NCBI RefSeq assembly: GCF_954871325.1 | Contig: NC_088778.1 | Span: forward strand, 23,793,120-23,857,119 | Direction of reading: 5' to 3' | Length of the DNA: 64,000 nt | DNA from: Gordionus sp. m RMFG-2023 | Lineage: Eukaryota; Nematomorpha; Gordioida; Chordodea; Parachordodidae | Shown: piece after piece, positions 13,401 through 25,008 of the stretch | Layout: each line of letters begins with the position of its first letter | Numbering within the stretch: the stretch's first letter is position 1 | Program-made: the position numbers and the translations under genes | The notes under the pieces: generated by a model | Databases searched by the model: none | Told to the model about the DNA's origin: nothing | The model's input: the letters and a program-made list of their open reading frames with translations, nothing else

Positions 13401-16400
13401 CACTTTCGTCATATCTTTCTTTGAGCAAATCTAAAATATTGAAATATAAATTCATTTGTAATCTAAGCAGGAAAGACCGGGACAAAAGGGTACCAGGGTA
13501 AAACGACACTCGCTTATAACTTTTTTAATGCTATGACATAAAAGGTTGATTTAGGATATAAATCATTCATTTATTTTTCATTTCCATTCTCGAGATTTTT
13601 ACGATAGATATTATTTTGGATAATTATATTTTGTGGCTTTTTTTGAAATGTCTAGGCAATTACTGTCCAAGGGTATTGTAGCAGAAGAGTTATTTAAGTA
13701 AACTTATAAAGGCCTAGGTAGAGCTACAATATGCAAAAAGGGTTAAAACGGGAAAATGGTTAATTTAATTTATTTGACGATTTAGCCCACTATTTTATTT
13801 TTACATGAAAAATTGTTTATTTCTCTTTTTTTGTTAAAGTTATGAAAAGTTTATTAATTATATTTTTGATATTTAGGACATCGTCTAAATAAATGTATTA
13901 ATATTTAGAGATGACATAATAACTCACAAGATAACATCTAATATGCTAGATAATAGTATATCATTGTCTATGCATACTTTCATGTTTGAAGCGAATTAAC
14001 TTAGTATAAATTTGATTAATAAACCAATAACTAGGGAATTAAAAATCCATATATTTATTTTGTAGGCGAGGTGGCTAACGAATTGCAATAATAATTTTGA
14101 ATTGGGAAATATAACATTTTTACAACTAAAACAACTAATGCCGTTTAGCCCAGGTCAAAACCATAGACAATGAAACTAGTTTTTAAAACTTCCATAATGA
14201 ATTATAAGCATAAGTTGTTCCTTTTAGTAAACACCAAATGATTTGCGATGGTTAAACCGATTAAAATTAACGATGAAAATAGAATCATTTTGAAGAGAAA
14301 TGATAAAAACTTGATTAATATGCATTAAATATAATAAAATATCCGTCTATTCAAAAAAAAAAATATATGTATATACCAAAATTGATGAGAGAAATCCCTA
14401 GTCTTCGGCCCACCATATCATAAACCCATTGGGCTCTCTCCAAATCCACTTTTTGATTCTTAATGAATGGGCCTAAGGGGGCCGAAAATTGAAGACCCAG
14501 TTTTGATAAATTTTCGGATGATTTGGTGAGCATGATTTTATCTTTATTAATCTCCTCATCCCGTATATCTTTCGTTGAAGAACCTAAATGAGATGTAATA
14601 GAACATGATTTCTTGAGTTCTTCTTCGATAAAATTTATCAAGTTGGATAGAAGTAAAATTTCCTCTTGTCGACTGCGAGAAAAATTATAGGCGTCTACGT
14701 CTATCATGCTGTGAATTGTAATTTATCATTTAAATTGTTAGCGTAGGGCAAAATAAAAAAAATTAAAAAATGTTTCTTTTTTAAATTGCATGGTTTCATG
14801 ATAATTAACATATAATAAAAATGTAACAATTCCAACTGGTTATAGTGTAAGCAAGATTAATATAATTGTGATATATCTTATAAGCTGTTACAGAGAATGT
14901 GAGGTAAAATTGCAATCAAAAAAAATGCTTTTCATAATCAACTCGAAATTTTAAATTTTGAAATTTTCTAAATTTTGAGATTATAAAAAATAATTGGCAA
15001 AAAGAATATTTTAAAAAATAAAATTCACTACTTCTTATACTTAATAAAGGCGAATTTTTTTCCAGCACATATGTGATTAATAAAATAAATAATTTATTAA
15101 ATAAAATTCATTTTTTTTAAGAAAAAAAAGAAACTTGCAATATTTTAAGCACCAATCTTGAAGGACTTGTTTAGGAAAACCCAATGAAAAATTTTTTAGG
15201 GGGAAATCGGGAATTTGAGACGCTATTGGTTGGTTACTATTGTTTTCGCTAGTGTTTCGCATTTTATTATAAAAATCTCGTTTTACCAATAATTCTTCCC
15301 ACACTTTGGGTTCCTTTATTTTTATCTGTTATTTATTCCAAGAAAAAAAATAAAATAGAAATCACAAAAAAATTATTATCAACTGACTTCAAAAATCAAA
15401 ATGATATTCCACAATAAGCTGAGAATGACGTCATGGTTCCCCTTGAAAATGTCGTAGGCCTGGACTTTGCCCAAATTAACCTTTTAAAATATTATTGTAA
15501 AATAGCGATTATGGTGACATTTTTATGATAATATAATTTACAAAAGAAAGATGTTAAAAGGAAAAATCACAAATAAAATATATAGTACGCCATTTTTTTC
15601 CAAGACTCGTATAGCCAATTCTATGTTATCGATGTATTCCATGATTTTAAGATAATTTCCGGTAGCATACTGCAGTTTTTGTCCCGTCAATTTTTCGATC
15701 AAAGCGAGAATAACCTCCCCAGAGCGAAGGTCTTTAAAAATATCCGTAACTACATATTGAGGAGTGTGCTAAAATAGGGATGTAATTGGTAAAATTATTT
15801 GATATTTTTATTCATTTATTACTTTTTTTTGCCTACAATACAAATGAGCTAGTAACTTACAGATATTATCATGATCTTTATAAAACACCTGTATATATAA
15901 ATGAGATGGGTTGAGACTTCCATGATCCAACCCTAACCGGAAATATATTATATATACTTGGGCCTGGCCAAGTATAAAATATATTAAAATAATTTCAATT
16001 AACCTTGAAAAAAACATGTGATGGGCTATTTAAGCATTCACTCGTTCTCGTATAGACGGTTGAAGGTAGAAACCTTCAGGGTTATATTTTAACCACTTAC
16101 ATAATAAAGGAATATTTATTTTTTAAAATAAAAAGAAGATTACGATAACAATAGATCAGCAATTTGTATATTTTGTTAATATGATAGAGAAAAGATTAAA
16201 GGATCATTTTAAATCTTGATTTGCTTTCGATAAAAATCTATTTTATAAATAAATAATAGAGGATTTAACTTACCACCGATACAATTAAATACAATTATTT
16301 TTTATATTTAAACAAAATTGTTTTTGGTTTGTCCTAATTATTCAATCAAGGCCAGTAAGTTACGACGATTTAGCGGCGTCATACAAAATTTATTTTTTTT

Positions 16401-18520
16401 AACATAAAAAACTGTGTCTAAGTAGGTTAGAGACCTGGAACTCCGGGGCGGGACAAATAATTGCCACCCGTATCCGATCCGGATTTATACCTAAAACGAA
16501 TTTATGATTTTATTTTAGGAATACAAACTACAATTATTTGATTCAAAAATACAAATCGAATTCGAATAATGCAAATATTCTATTCGATTCATATTTTTTC
16601 TAGATATACGGATCGAGATTTTTTTAAAAAATCTAAAAACAACTTCTTGAACGCCATAATATAAGGAAGATGGTTGGGTTAAAATGTTAGACACATGGGA
16701 GTTGTGGTTATTTTTTCATTAAAAATTTAATATTTGGTCGTTAACATTCCTAAATGGCGTTCCATACCAGCTGTTAGAAATGTAGCGCTTAAAAAACTAT
16801 TTATTCCTAATTCACTAATTTTAAGAATACGATTGGTGTAAAAATTTACTATTGGAGGGGTTGGGGGAGTTAAAATGTGACGGGGTATGGAGTAATTATT
16901 TATTATTAGCCATTTAAGCAAATTTTTTAGCCGAAAGCTATCATTTTAGCTTTTGATTTTTTCCTAAAAAGATAGCAGATCAAATTTGAAAGAAGCTAAT
17001 ATAAATTAAGGCGCCTTATTAACGAATTTTCTCCGGAAGGTGCCTAAAGATTGAGCCGAATTAGCCGATATTTAGCCATTACCCACTTATTATTATGGGT
17101 AGGTTTTATTATACCTGAGCAGTGGCGTAGGTGAGAGAGTTCGGATTTGAACCCTCCTCCCCCTCATGAAAAAAATGAACAATTTTTTTTAAAATTTACT
17201 AAATTGATAATATAAATGCTTTAAATTAAAAAAAATATATATATATATTTATGTTTTTAATTTATAAATAATAATTTTGATCAACAGGATTTGATTATTT
17301 ATATATTTTTTAAATAAATTTTAAATTATATTGCAAAAACTTGTACAGTTTGCTTTTTAAAAAAATTAACTTTGTCAATTTCATTATGAAGAAACAACCA
17401 ATAATTTATTTCTTTCAACAAATATTAAGCACAGATATGCACAAGTCCATTAGACTACCTTTTTGCCGCTATTAAATAAAAAAGTTTCAAAGCTACAACC
17501 ATATCAAGTTTTATATTTTAAAAAGATGATAGGATTTTTATAATGAATAATTTTATTAAATTACTTTGTGCTAGAATATTCACTATCTTATTTAATTAAA
17601 CAAAGGGTTGAAGTAGTAAATAAGTATGAATATGCACTAATTATTTACATAAATTTCCAAGATAATTTTAGATGATTGGCTAATTTGATGCTTAAGACGT
17701 GATATCTTAGTTTTTGGTTCATATTTCGGTTACTTTTTTAATGTTGCGAAATTGTTACTTAAGACATGATATCTTAGTTTTTGGTTCATATTTCGGTTAC
17801 TTTTTTAATGGCTTGCGAAATTGATTAAAAAATTGATAAGGCACTAAATGCAAACCAGATAGATTCTCTGTTCTGGTATGATGATAATTTTGAAATTTTT
17901 TACCAATAATCCTTGTCCTCTTTAAACCAACTACTAAAGAAAATGGTTTAGCATAAATTTTAGAATTTGTGATTCCAAAAAGCTCGACTCACCACGTTTA
18001 GAGCTTGATGTCATAGTTCACATTTAGTTTAAAATTCAGTTTATTTTCGTGGTTCTCATATTTGAAAGAAGAATTCAAAGTACTAGTCAGGTTAAATATT
18101 AGCGTAAGCCAGGTAATATTTTTTATATTTTTCATTTTAGCCCGATATTATTTTGACAATTTTCTTTTTTCTATTTACTATCTATCAAACGGAAATTAGT
18201 ATACAATTATGATCTTGAAATTGATAAAATTTACTCTTGAGGTTGGCCAAAATCTTGTATTAATAATTTTATCCTTTATACTGGCTACTATAAAGGTTGA
18301 AGTCAGACACTAATAAATCACAAAACATTGCAATATTTTAGGATTAGGGTTTGTTTTAGCGAAGCCCCCATTAGAAAATCCTGGCTAAGCTATTGTACCG
18401 GGCCCATTTTCATTAGGGTTTAATATATAATATATAATAATTATTCTTATTCACTTACATCCTTTAAAACTATGTTGATCCAATTCGTGAAAGCCTTCTT
18501 CTCCAACGATCCGAGAATAT
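91..18520 (-). CDS. Giant CH-domain cytoskeletal protein, nesprin/ANC-1-like, partial at both ends
   Basis: Seen: 23 minus-strand exons with GT-AG borders and matching phases. 5' to 3': 18459-18520, 15589-15768, 15388-15480, 15135-15325, 14377-14708, 13336-13430, 13019-13150, 12612-12822, 12184-12314, 10649-10967, 10116-10300, 9606-9794, 9122-9283, 8403-8606, 8128-8223, 7672-7983, 7166-7324, 6811-6948, 6501-6665, 4962-6311, 3460-4857, 1704-3221, 91-1494. They encode about 3,008 residues with no stop. Order: CH1, altered CH2, about 800 residues of helical exons, four huge acidic exons. Known: CH1-CH2 at the N terminus binds F-actin in spectrin, dystrophin and nesprin families; worm ANC-1 combines CH domains with near-identical tandem repeats and a KASH tail. 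Inferred: a nesprin/ANC-1-like anchor; spectrin or dystrophin relatives remain possible. The start codon exon and the C terminus were not found. Sure of the gene, less of the subfamily. Confidence 0.85.
1704..3221 (-). CDS. Large exon 22 of the giant gene, repeat unit 2 (506 codons)
   Basis: Acceptor CTTAG before GGA ATT at 3221 and donor GTACAA after CAG at 1704, phase 0 at both ends. The product is highly acidic. It is nearly identical to the next exon over some 250 codons (for example MTDYGTYTNEEQ, RKKRLGLESGPDYKVV, DVNFENIKYNQPIIEND), differs in a central segment of about 100 codons, and converges again at GGTLKKEDNVLNNILLSAGL. The strong match at both ends with a variable middle suggests recent duplication or gene conversion. 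Confidence 0.9.
3460..4857 (-). CDS. Large exon 21 of the giant gene, diverged repeat unit 1 (466 codons)
   Basis: Bounded by TAG/AGT GAC at 4857 and ACA/GTATAT at 3460, phase 0 at both ends. Its last 110 or so codons are clearly homologous to the ends of the next two exons. Shared marks: GGTLKKEDNALNTILHSAGL, HKQPKEDRS, and a terminal QGSPE. The first two-thirds differ from the other copies. The product is acidic and low-complexity, with no recognised domain. It looks like the oldest member of a tandem exon series. Confidence 0.87.
4962..6311 (-). CDS. Large exon 20 of the giant gene (450 codons)
   Basis: Acceptor CAG before ACA TCC at 6311 and donor GTAAAA after CAC at 4962, both phase 0. 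The first half is predicted helical with hydrophobic spacing (a stretch around NLKDIDLFNQTFIPNSL, another around LIVKLEELDMIINGG). The second half is polar, serine/asparagine rich and probably disordered. It is the last non-repeated exon before the duplicated block, and I see no clear copy of it elsewhere in the window. No known domain recognised beyond coiled-coil-like segments. Confidence 0.85.
6501..13150 (-). CDS. Helical (spectrin-repeat-like) rod exons of the giant gene
   Basis: Thirteen consecutive exons: 13019-13150, 12612-12822, 12184-12314, 10649-10967, 10116-10300, 9606-9794, 9122-9283, 8403-8606, 8128-8223, 7672-7983, 7166-7324, 6811-6948, 6501-6665. All join in frame, most at phase 0. 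The peptides are rich in K, E, D, L, I and N with scattered tryptophans in helix-like settings (WSKVL, WDVYKRDSKLAGQWL, WINLKKAFEKY, LKKWSYFMN), which suits spectrin-like three-helix bundles, but no repeat is clear enough to mark its limits. Introns are mostly 100-500 bases and AT-rich. One of 1.2 kb (10968-12183) contains a perfect inverted repeat. Confidence 0.75.
11590..11624. repeat. Perfect 11-bp inverted repeat in an intron
   Basis: GAGTATTTGAC at 11590-11600 and its exact reverse complement at 11614-11624, separated by 13 bases. It lies in the 1.2-kb intron 10968-12183 of the giant gene. It could fold as a hairpin or be the core of an old foldback element. No target duplication seen. 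The rest of this intron shows no recognisable feature. Confidence 0.6.
13336..15325 (-). CDS. Degenerate or incomplete CH2 domain exons of the giant gene
   Basis: Exons 15135-15325, 14377-14708 and 13336-13430. The first starts with a linker of about 45 residues and ends in FPKQVLQDWCLKYC, which fits helix A of a CH2. The second contains MIDVDAYNFSRSRQEEIL (like the LVDLxxVKGRSNRENLE stretch of nesprin), an insert of about 65 polar residues, then DLERAQWVYDMVGRRLGI, matching NLExAFxxAExxLGI. The third gives a close match to the last helix, ending FLIHFFQ. The usual NFxxSWxDGxAFxALI core between helix A and the LID/IDVD segment is absent. The phases (2 to 2) still join directly, and reading the 426 bases between exons on the coding strand showed no candidate exon. 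Either the domain has lost its core or a divergent exon was missed. Confidence 0.7.
15388..18520 (-). CDS. CH1 actin-binding domain exons of the giant gene
   Basis: Three exons (18459-18520, 15589-15768, 15388-15480) form one full CH domain. The first gives KKAFTNWINIVL, the start of helix A. The second gives VVTDIFKDLRSG, then LIEKLTGQKL and IELAIRVLEKNG. The third gives DIFKGNHDVILSLLWNIIL. Spacing and residues match CH1 of dystrophin (LTGQKLP, GNHKLTLGLIWNIIL) and nesprin. Junction phases are 0 and 0. The first exon begins with two bases of a split codon, so at least one more exon with the start codon lies to the right of 18520; I could not find it. The 2.7-kb intron 15769-18458 holds a 67-bp tandem repeat and no other recognised feature. 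Confidence 0.9.
17693..17827. repeat. 67-bp tandem duplication (two copies)
   Basis: Two nearly identical copies of a 67-bp unit containing GATATCTTAGTTTTTGGTTC, starting at 17694 and 17761. They sit in the 2.7-kb intron that splits the CH1 domain. No coding potential. Confidence 0.85.
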
Positions 18521-21500
18521 CTATAATTTTAATTTTAAAAGAAAATATTAATTAATTTTGTTAAGTTAGTATTATTGATAATTAAGTATATTGAGGGAAA
18601 AAATAATCTTGATCAATATTATAACTAACCTAATTTTTCAATAAAGTTCTGTTTGGGGTATTTTTTGCTTATTGCCGAGATTATATGTCTGTTTCAACTA
18701 TAGTTCCTTTTTTTCTTATTCATTTAATTTTTCTGTTATAGATGACATTTTATAATTGATTTTCTTTACATTTCATCCTCTATCCTATCTTTTTAAAAAA
18801 TTTGTTGAGACATTTTTAACTGATTACAGGGTAATTGCTGTTAAAATCAAATTATATTTATTAACACTTCTGGCAATTTTGTATAATTATATTAAACCTT
18901 TTAAAACAATCTATCTAACCTTTACTCATTCAATTTTTCTGTTTTCGTTGATTTTTTACAATCAATCTCCCTTACTACCAGGCTGTATCCTCTCCTTGTG
19001 TAGTGCTTTGTTACTCCCGTAACCACATTTTATATCAATTTTAAACAAACTCATTTTATTAATCTAAATAAAGTGAATGAATTAATAGATATCCATTGAT
19101 AAAATGACATATTACATAATTACTACATTGAAATTTAAAAAATGTATCCCTACTAGACCTATGTGCAGAAGCGTCAACTGACATGAGCCGACGGCCCACA
19201 AGTCTAATCCCTCCCCCCTGTTATTTGGTATTTACTTATTAATTAGGATTAGGAGGTGGTTATTGTATTATAAATAAATTTTTTTAAAAAAGGGTTAATG
19301 AAAATTTGGTTGAATAATTCGAAATTTCGTTTGAATTAAAAAAAAAATATTCAAACAAATTTACTTTTTGAAAAAAATTGTTGAATTTTAGTCAATTGGG
19401 ATAATTTGGAGCCTCGAATAACAGGAAGATTAGGTTATTTTAAAATTGTAACCAAAAAATAATCATTTTTGAAAAAAAGATTAAAATTTTTCGAATAGAA
19501 TATTAGACTTAACGCATAGTAATTTTATACAATTAGTAGTAATTTGTTCGAATTCGTATGATTTCGTGTAATAAACTATAGTACCCTGTACAGACCAATC
19601 CGATTGAGCTCGGACATCTCAGACTCGGTTCGAAAATTTTTATGAAAGGATCGGAAATCGAAAAAATAGGTCTGATACATGACAAATTCGGAAAAAAAGA
19701 TATACCTTATTAGACACATTTATTTATTTTAATTTTTTATTTTTAAAAAAAAGATGATAACTTAATTAGGGCATTTAATAAATTAATTTTTTTTTTAAAA
19801 AGTGATTATTAATTATAATATCAAAATAGGACCCAGCTTTTGCCAAAAAAAATAATTTTTTTTTGATAGATTTGATTATCCGTAAATATAATTTATTTAT
19901 TTATTTTTATTTCAAGGTCGCTAATATTATAAAATCGATATACAAAATAAATACTATATTTTTAAAGCGTTAAAAAAGGGAAGATATTGAATATTGTTAA
20001 AATAATGAACCTGCTTTATTTAGGCTCCCTTTTGGACCAATGCCCAAAGTTTTTTAAAATATATATTACTAAGTTATTTTTTTAAACGTAAAAAATATAA
20101 TTCACATACCTCAATTTTAGAGAAAAAAAATCATTTCCCTTCCCATTTTGACACTTGTCGGGCTAAAAAAAAAAATTTGCTGACAGGGCCGAAAATATAT
20201 TTTCCTCGGTATATATAGTAAACATTTCTTTCTTCTTTTTTTTTTCATTCACTAATTTCTAACACGATAAAAAGCTTTCAAATAATTCTATATTATGATA
20301 AATCTAAGATTATAAATGCTTATTATCAATAATTTGCAATCTATTAAACTTTTATTTATAAAAATATTACAATTTCCTAAATAAAAAAAAAGTCTGTAAT
20401 TCGGTTACGATGATTATTTGACATTGCTTAAAAAATGATAATCTATCATCGCACATTGGTTGATGGAAGATAATTTTGAATAGTTTCATTATCCGAAGAA
20501 GTGCGTTCTTATTGCGTACGTTTCATCAATTGGGAAAGATAACTAAAGATGCACGCTTTACTGATTTTAAAAATGTTGTATCGTTGCAATAATTCAATAA
20601 TTGCAAAATTTTGATTTATTTGCAATTAGATTGTGGGTGTTAATTTCTATTACGTTTTTCCACAATTCGCACTTGGCCCTTTCCTGAAAATTGTTTGCAA
20701 TTATAAAAATTAAACAATTTTGACTTTTTTTCTAATCCAGCAGTGTCATGCCATCCTTAAAAATTCTTGGTACAGCTGTAAAATTTAAATAATTTTTTTT
20801 AAATATTTTCACGGATTTCGTATCTAGAGATAAAAATAGATTGTCGAAATAAAGAAGGATCTCCTTATAATATTAATTACTCTTCTTCAGAAGAAGACAG
20901 ATAATTCAAGATGGGCACGTTGTTTTCCTTCCTATCAAAATATTCAAGATTTTTCATCTAGAATATTTTTTAAGTGCTTGATGCCATTTTGCCTCGGGAT
21001 CTATAAGTTATGGCAGGCCCGAAAATTAAATCATGTTAAATATAAGCAAAAAAATGGACGTGATTATGATATGACGTCGGCCTTTGCCTTGTCTATGAAA
21101 TTTAATTATTATAATTAACCTAATAAAAACATAATATCATATACAAACGGTATATCAAATTTCCCAAGAAGTAAATACCCTCTTACCCCTATTTAGTTTA
21201 ATGTATAGTCAGTTCCTTATCCTCCCCACCCCCTCATTTATTTCATTAAAATGTTTTCAAATTTTAAGTAAATTTTGAATAAAACCATTATAATCAGGAG
21301 CCTAGGGGCAGTGCTAATATTCGGCCGGAGCGGGCTGTTAAATGGTGGTTTTCAAAACCCGCGAAAGGCCTATCAAATAAATCAGAAAACTCGGGTTGCA
21401 TGGTTACCATTCACTTATCTCGACTATTTTAAGTCAGTCCTTCCGGCCAATAAGTCACTTTTTGTTTTCATTGTATTTGCACATAGACCCAATCTATCCC

Positions 21501-24138
21501 GACCCGTAGAAATTGTAAGATTTAAAAAAAATCTGGACTGAATCGGGCTTAAAAAACGAATTGTAAACCCGGACTGGGCTTAAAATAAATAAAAATTCGA
21601 AAACCGGCAATTATAAAACCGGGGACCGGATTCAATCATTTAAAATTAAATGAAAACATTTTCTATGAATCGGATTGGATAATTTTACATCTGTATTTAG
21701 AATTGACCCTTGAAACAATTAACGGAATAGAGACAAATTTGAAAATGATAAAAATTATAAAAATGGAGGACATTTATATTTATAAACTAGGAAAGTTTTT
21801 AAAAAAATTTAACCTGGTAAAGAGGGTCTCGAATTTTTTTTTTCCACTAAAATTTAAACAAATAATATAACATTTTATATTAAAATTTAAAATATTTTAG
21901 TAATGGTGGGTGAGAATAGGATGATTAGGCTTTAAAATTCATTAAAAAATTAATTAACTTAGTGTTTGGGATTGGCAAAGCGTTTTTAGTTATTTTTTGC
22001 AAATCTCTACTGAATTTAGTTTTGTTTTAAAAATATAATTAAAAAATAAATTATATATTTATTTATTTATTTTTAATAATGATCTTTGGGTAGAGTATAG
22101 AAAATAAATTATTTATTAGTATATAAAAAAATGATTATGTAAATGAATGGATTAAAATTAGATAAAAGAATATATATTTATATAATCAGCCTTGCTGGGG
22201 AATAAAATCAATATAAAAAAAATAAATAAGTGATTCTAACTAATGATTAGCAATTTGAAAAAAAAAATAATAGTACAAGTGAGAAAAAAGTTTAAGATAC
22301 AAAATAAGGAAATTAATAAAAAAAATAATCTTTGGTTTATAATTAATTACTAAGAAAATTTTATGGTCAGAGATGTTATTAGATGATCATCTGATCAAGA
22401 TCTCTAACTATTTCCCTATCGTTTATGTTTAAAAAATTGAATTGTCAATTTGCGTTTGTTTATAACAATATAAATATTTAAAGATTACCAAAATTATAAA
22501 ACACTATGCTTTGTTGAGTGGCTTCTACACCCCTCCTCCGTCATTGATAAAAAAATTTATACCCCCCCCCCCCTTCTTTAAAAAAAAAATCAAAATTGGC
22601 AAATAAACTCCTTAAGACGAAAGAGCTAAAATTAACCACAACTCTTGGAATAAAGTTTAAAAAATTTGCCTTAAAGACTTAGCTGACAATTCTACGTCTT
22701 ATCCCCCCTCTCCCCGGTGGTAGAAGATGAACTGTTTGTTATAATATAAAATACCAATATTGGCTTAAGAGGCGTAGAAGTCCCTGATGTAAAGTTATAC
22801 AAGTTAACCAGAATCCCAGTTCATTCTTAAAAATTCGGTAATCCAATTAATATTTTTTAGGCTTAAAAAAAATTCTAAAAAATTTCAATTTTTTAAAATT
22901 AAAATAAAAAGTATAATTAAAATTTCTCTAGTATTTAATAACGCGTAATAATTGAAAGCGAAATAGTAATGTTAAATTAAATACCACTTCAAACGCTTTT
23001 TTGCAAAAGGCAACGTTAAATGCTATTGCTAAATTTGAGAGCATACTATAAATTTATATTTTTCTTAATCGGGCCCAAAAATAAAAATTCAGACCTGACC
23101 GGGCCATGCTCAGGCCTAAAATTGAAATTTTTAATATTAAGTTCAATAACGTTGACTGTTCAAATCAGAGTTTAAAACGGAAAATCAAGCCTAAATCCCT
23201 CATTTAAAATTTATAGGAACCAGAAAAATTTACAAGAACCGGTTGGTTCTAACAAAAGTGTGATCAAATTTTTAATTGTTCAAAATGTTGCAATTCATTT
23301 TTAGAGGCCGTGTCAACACTCGGCATATTTCTAGACAGTTGTCTGTTTAGCCGTCTATATAGTTTGCTCTTTAAAATTTTCCACATATTTGTATCGAAAA
23401 ATATTTAAATAACAAGTATAATATTTATTTAAGTCTGTGTCCTAAATATTAAAAAAAACTACTCAAAAGTTTCAAGAATTGAATAACTATCATTTGAGAG
23501 ATAAGGAACATGTCCGTAATCTTCTATTAAATTTTCAAAAAGTTGTTAAATTTTCTACTAAAAATATTCAATTTTAAGTAGCTAATGTGTCTGATATTTT
23601 CCATGTAAACATATTCATTTGTCATTTTTCAAACAAAATTTCACAAACTATACTATTTTAATGATAAAATAGTTAACGATTTGTAAAACTTTTAAGAATC
23701 ACAAAACATGCGAATTAGAAAAAAACGTTTAGACCAATATTTTAATTTATGTACCAACTTAAAACAATCCAGAATATGATGTCATTCATAACTCAATGGC
23801 TATAAACTGAAATAAGTTTCGAAAATAATCCGAGGGTTGATACGGCTAAATCGCAAACCTCAGAAACGTGTTTAAATTTTGAAACCGGAAATATTTAAAA
23901 AATAATTTGGAACCGGAACTGGATTCGTCGAGTTTCCAACTCTGGCTTAAATCAAATTTTTTGGAGAAAATCGAATTATCGATTTTAAAGCGACGATACC
24001 GCCGCTAAAGTAATAGTGCTGCTCAGCGCGTTTAAGTCTAACATTTACGCCTAAAATATTTTATATTAAAGGAAATTTTGTGTACGCGTGCTCCCCAAAT
24101 GATTAGCTGAATTTTAAAAAAATGTTATATCAATATAA

Positions 24139-24464
24139 TGATCTGCATTAGACCAAATTTTCCAAGCCTGACCCGATCTCGAACGTTATTTGTCCAGAAA
24201 AAAAAATTCATTGTCCGCCCGGCTCAGCCAAATTTATATAAATTAATTTTTTTTAATATAATTATACATTTTTACATTGAACATAGAGTATAAATATTGA
24301 GCCTTATTTTTTTTATAAAAATTTTAAAATTTATCTCTTGTTGTATTTCGAAAATTAAATCCGACATGACCCGGCTCAAATTTTTTATATTAGGTCCGAC
24401 CCAGCCCGAACCGTATTTTTTAAAATAGGCCGGTGTTTGGGCCGGGCTTACTTTGCATTTCTAA
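24139..24464. mobile_element. Degenerate hAT-type MITE, GATCTGCA family
   Basis: Left end reads TAATGATCTGCATTAGACC. The right part has GGGCCGGGCTTACTTTGCA and ends near TTTCTA. Internal blocks of GGTCCGACCCAGCCC type resemble the better copies at 36256 and 61633. The flanks share ATCAATA on both sides but not a clean 8-bp duplication, so the exact ends are approximate. Confidence 0.45.
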
Positions 24465-24983
24465 ACATCAATAACAAGGTTAATAATTAAAATTCTATTT
24501 TACCTTGTAATAATTTGTATAACCTATAGCATCTCGAATATTTCATTCAAAACTTAAATAAAACTGGGGAAATTCAACGTTGGCCAAGGCGAATATTTAT
24601 AAATCAAATTAAAATTTGTTGATAAATATTTTACTAATTATACTATACTATTTTTTAATTTTTAAGACAAATAAAATAAATAAGGTGTTACTAAAACAAA
24701 AAAAAGTTGTTAAATATTTGCGTATATTTTGAATATTTGCCCATATATTATAAATTTGCTATTATTATAACAAAATAAAAAGTATTTATGATGAAAGGAA
24801 TAACTTCGCAATCAAGAAAAGAAAATCATGGTTATTAATTGAATAATGGAGAGAAAAATGAACTATAATAATATACTTTCATGCCTCGAAGTTATTAATT
24901 TTTATCAATATCAAATTTCCAATTTTATTATATTTTTTAAACATTCATCATCATGATGAAAATCTTAATTCTTTCATTAATGA

Positions 24984-25008
24984 GATGAGATGAGATGAGA
25001 TGAGATGT
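24984..25008. repeat. GAGAT microsatellite
   Basis: Five consecutive GAGAT/GATGA units in otherwise AT-rich intergenic DNA. Confidence 0.85.

Noticed and set aside
18756-19022. 88-codon plus-strand hydrophobic frame
   Set aside because: Composition (F, L, I, Y rich) is what AT-rich non-coding DNA gives by chance. No splice or homology support.
20911-20961. Plus-strand ATG frame MGTLFSFLSKYSRFFI with a possible myristoylation start
   Set aside because: Only 16 codons, no donor site that extends it, no downstream exon of a small GTPase or other myristoylated protein seen.
21275-21541. 88-codon plus-strand frame
   Set aside because: Overlaps GC-richer repeat sequence with GGCC blocks. No domain, no neighbouring exons.
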